Shown here one piece after another: positions 6,385 through 7,009 of a DNA stretch of 7,009 nt. Within the stretch, counting starts at the first letter, position 1. Each line of letters starts with the position of its first letter. The notes beneath the pieces are model-generated. The model worked only from the letters and a program-made list of their open reading frames with translations, was not told the origin of the DNA and did not search any database. The stretch spans positions 1 through 7,009 of the forward strand of contig NZ_CAJPMA010000086.1 of the NCBI RefSeq assembly GCF_905371695.1. The letters are read 5' to 3'. Made by a program: the position numbers and the translations under genes. The DNA is from an uncultured Campylobacter sp. (GTDB lineage: Bacteria; Campylobacterota; Campylobacteria; Campylobacterales; Campylobacteraceae).

Positions 6385-7009
6385 CTACCGAAAGTCTTTA
6401 ACGTACTCGCACGCGCTAAATTCGCCGAGCTCGCAGCCTCGCTCGTAAAATCCTTTCGCGAATTTTCTATCTTTTTCGACGCCCTGCCCCTTTTCATAAG
6501 CAAAGCCGAGATTCGAACACGCCAGCGCATTGCCAAGCTTGCAAGCTTTATAAAAAAGCTCCGCCGCCTTCGCATAGTCCTGCTTCACGCCCTCGCCCTT
6601 AAAATAACAAACCCCAAGATCGGCGCAAGAGCCGACGTGTCCGCGCTCGCAAGAGGCCGCAAATATCTGCGCCGCCTTTGCCGTATCCTTTTGCACTCCG
6701 TCGCCCATCGCGTAGCTTAAGCCAAGATTGTAGCACGCCGTTTCCTCGCCCAGCTCGCAAGCTTTACTAAACAGCTCGTTCGCCTTTTTGCCGTCCGGGT
6801 AGACGCCAAGCCCCTTGCCGTAGCTATACGCCAGACTCGCGCAACCCTCGGCGACGTCCTTTTCGCATGCTCGTCTAAAAAGCTCGTTAGCTTTATCGCG
6901 GTCTTGCGCCGCGCCTTGTCCGTTTTGATAAAGCAGCCCTAGATACACGCAAGCCCTATCCGCGCCTAGTTTTATGACGTGAACGGGCAAGTTATTTAGC
7001 GTATGGCCC
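6385..7009 (-). CDS. Sel1-repeat (Cys-rich, HcpA-like) protein, 5' end missing and fused to receptor sequence
   Basis: The genuine part (6385-6957) encodes about five 36-residue Sel1-like repeats with the pattern LGxxYxxGxGVxxDxxKAxxLFxxAC, ending SACEYVKDFR. Counting from a TTG at 6990, cysteines pair eight apart at 42/50, 78/86, 114/122, 150/158 and 186/194, exactly 36 apart between repeats, as in Helicobacter Hcp proteins, where each pair is a disulfide; such proteins are usually secreted. Cys14 is the second member of another pair whose partner (position 6) is missing. There the sequence switches to PVHVIKLGAD from the TonB receptor. The frame stays open to the window edge, and the TTG has no ribosome binding site, so it is not a real start. 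The native N-terminus, probably with a signal peptide, is absent. The gene converges on the PepSY gene with 9 bp between stops and no clear terminator. The family is sure; the 5' portion is not trustworthy. Confidence 0.85.
   Translation of the reverse strand, partial: GHTLNNLPVHVIKLGADRACVYLGLLYQNGQGAAQDRDKANELFRRACEKDVAEGCASLAYSYGKGLGVYPDGKKANELFSKACELGEETACYNLGLSYAMGDGVQKDTAKAAQIFAASCERGHVGSCADLGVCYFKGEGVKQDYAKAAELFYKACKLGNALACSNLGFAYEKGQGVEKDRKFAKGFYERGCELGEFSACEYVKDFR
6958..7009 (-). repeat. 52-bp inverted repeat, displaced copy at window edge
   Basis: The reverse complement is identical to 4909-4960 across all 52 bases; identity stops at 6957/4961. It reaches the last base of the window, so 52 bp is a minimum. 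It replaces the expected upstream part of the Sel1-repeat gene, in frame with it. It marks a chimeric junction or a genuine rearrangement breakpoint. Confidence 0.97.

Noticed and set aside
6385..6990. Complete 201-residue Sel1 protein starting at TTG 6990
   Set aside because: The TTG is a Leu codon within sequence copied from the receptor gene, has no ribosome binding site, and the frame is open to the window edge; the gene is partial.
1..7009. Poly-G phase-variation tracts, CRISPR arrays, tRNA genes, insertion sequences
   Set aside because: No G or C run longer than about five bases, no spaced direct repeats of CRISPR type, no cloverleaf, and no transposase or terminal inverted repeats were seen.

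Overview
The window looks like chromosome of an epsilonproteobacterium, most likely a Campylobacter of the higher-GC oral or gut group (C. showae, C. rectus or C. gracilis type). The grounds are the gene products, the constant recurrence of AAATTT/TAAATTT in coding and non-coding DNA beside GCG/CGC-rich codons, the short 5' leaders and -10-dominated promoters, and a Cys-paired Sel1-repeat protein of the kind common in Helicobacter and Campylobacter. The genus is inferred from style and content; no search was run.

Left part (1-1657): bases 1-252 hold no recognisable gene, only a doubtful 27-codon reading frame with a good ribosome binding site and a 14-bp palindrome. Two RNA-maturation genes follow, diverging from one 128-bp gap: ybeY (16S rRNA maturation/RNA quality control, minus strand) and queC (preQ0 synthesis for queuosine tRNA modification, plus strand). 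Their predicted -10 elements overlap. A weak hairpin after queC may be its terminator.

Middle part (1658-6375): a 164-residue protein of unknown function (minus), then a convincing iron or siderophore uptake locus. A PchR-like AraC-family regulator (minus) diverges from a plus-strand pair: a 652-residue TonB-dependent outer-membrane receptor of the CirA/FepA type and, 8 bp downstream, a 381-residue four-helix PepSY-associated membrane protein resembling FoxB/PiuB ferric-siderophore reductases. The 108-bp gap between regulator and receptor holds a -35/-10 promoter, a Fur-box-like element over the -35, and two near-identical GCGATAG-type direct repeats 22 bp apart ending next to the -35, as expected for an AraC-type activator site. 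The model is: Fur represses when iron is plentiful; the regulator activates receptor and reductase when the siderophore is present; the receptor imports the ferric chelate and the membrane protein helps release iron from it. No TonB-ExbBD or ABC transporter genes are present here.

Right part (6376-7009): a convergent minus-strand Sel1-repeat (Cys-rich, HcpA-like) gene lacks its proper 5' end. Its last 52 bases in the window (6958-7009) are an exact inverted copy of 4909-4960, inside the receptor gene, and the copy runs to the last base. The Sel1 frame is thereby fused in frame to receptor residues 550-566. This is either a chimeric end from assembly or amplification, or a real inversion/duplication breakpoint. 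It is the most unusual feature of the window and must be resolved before the right end is trusted.
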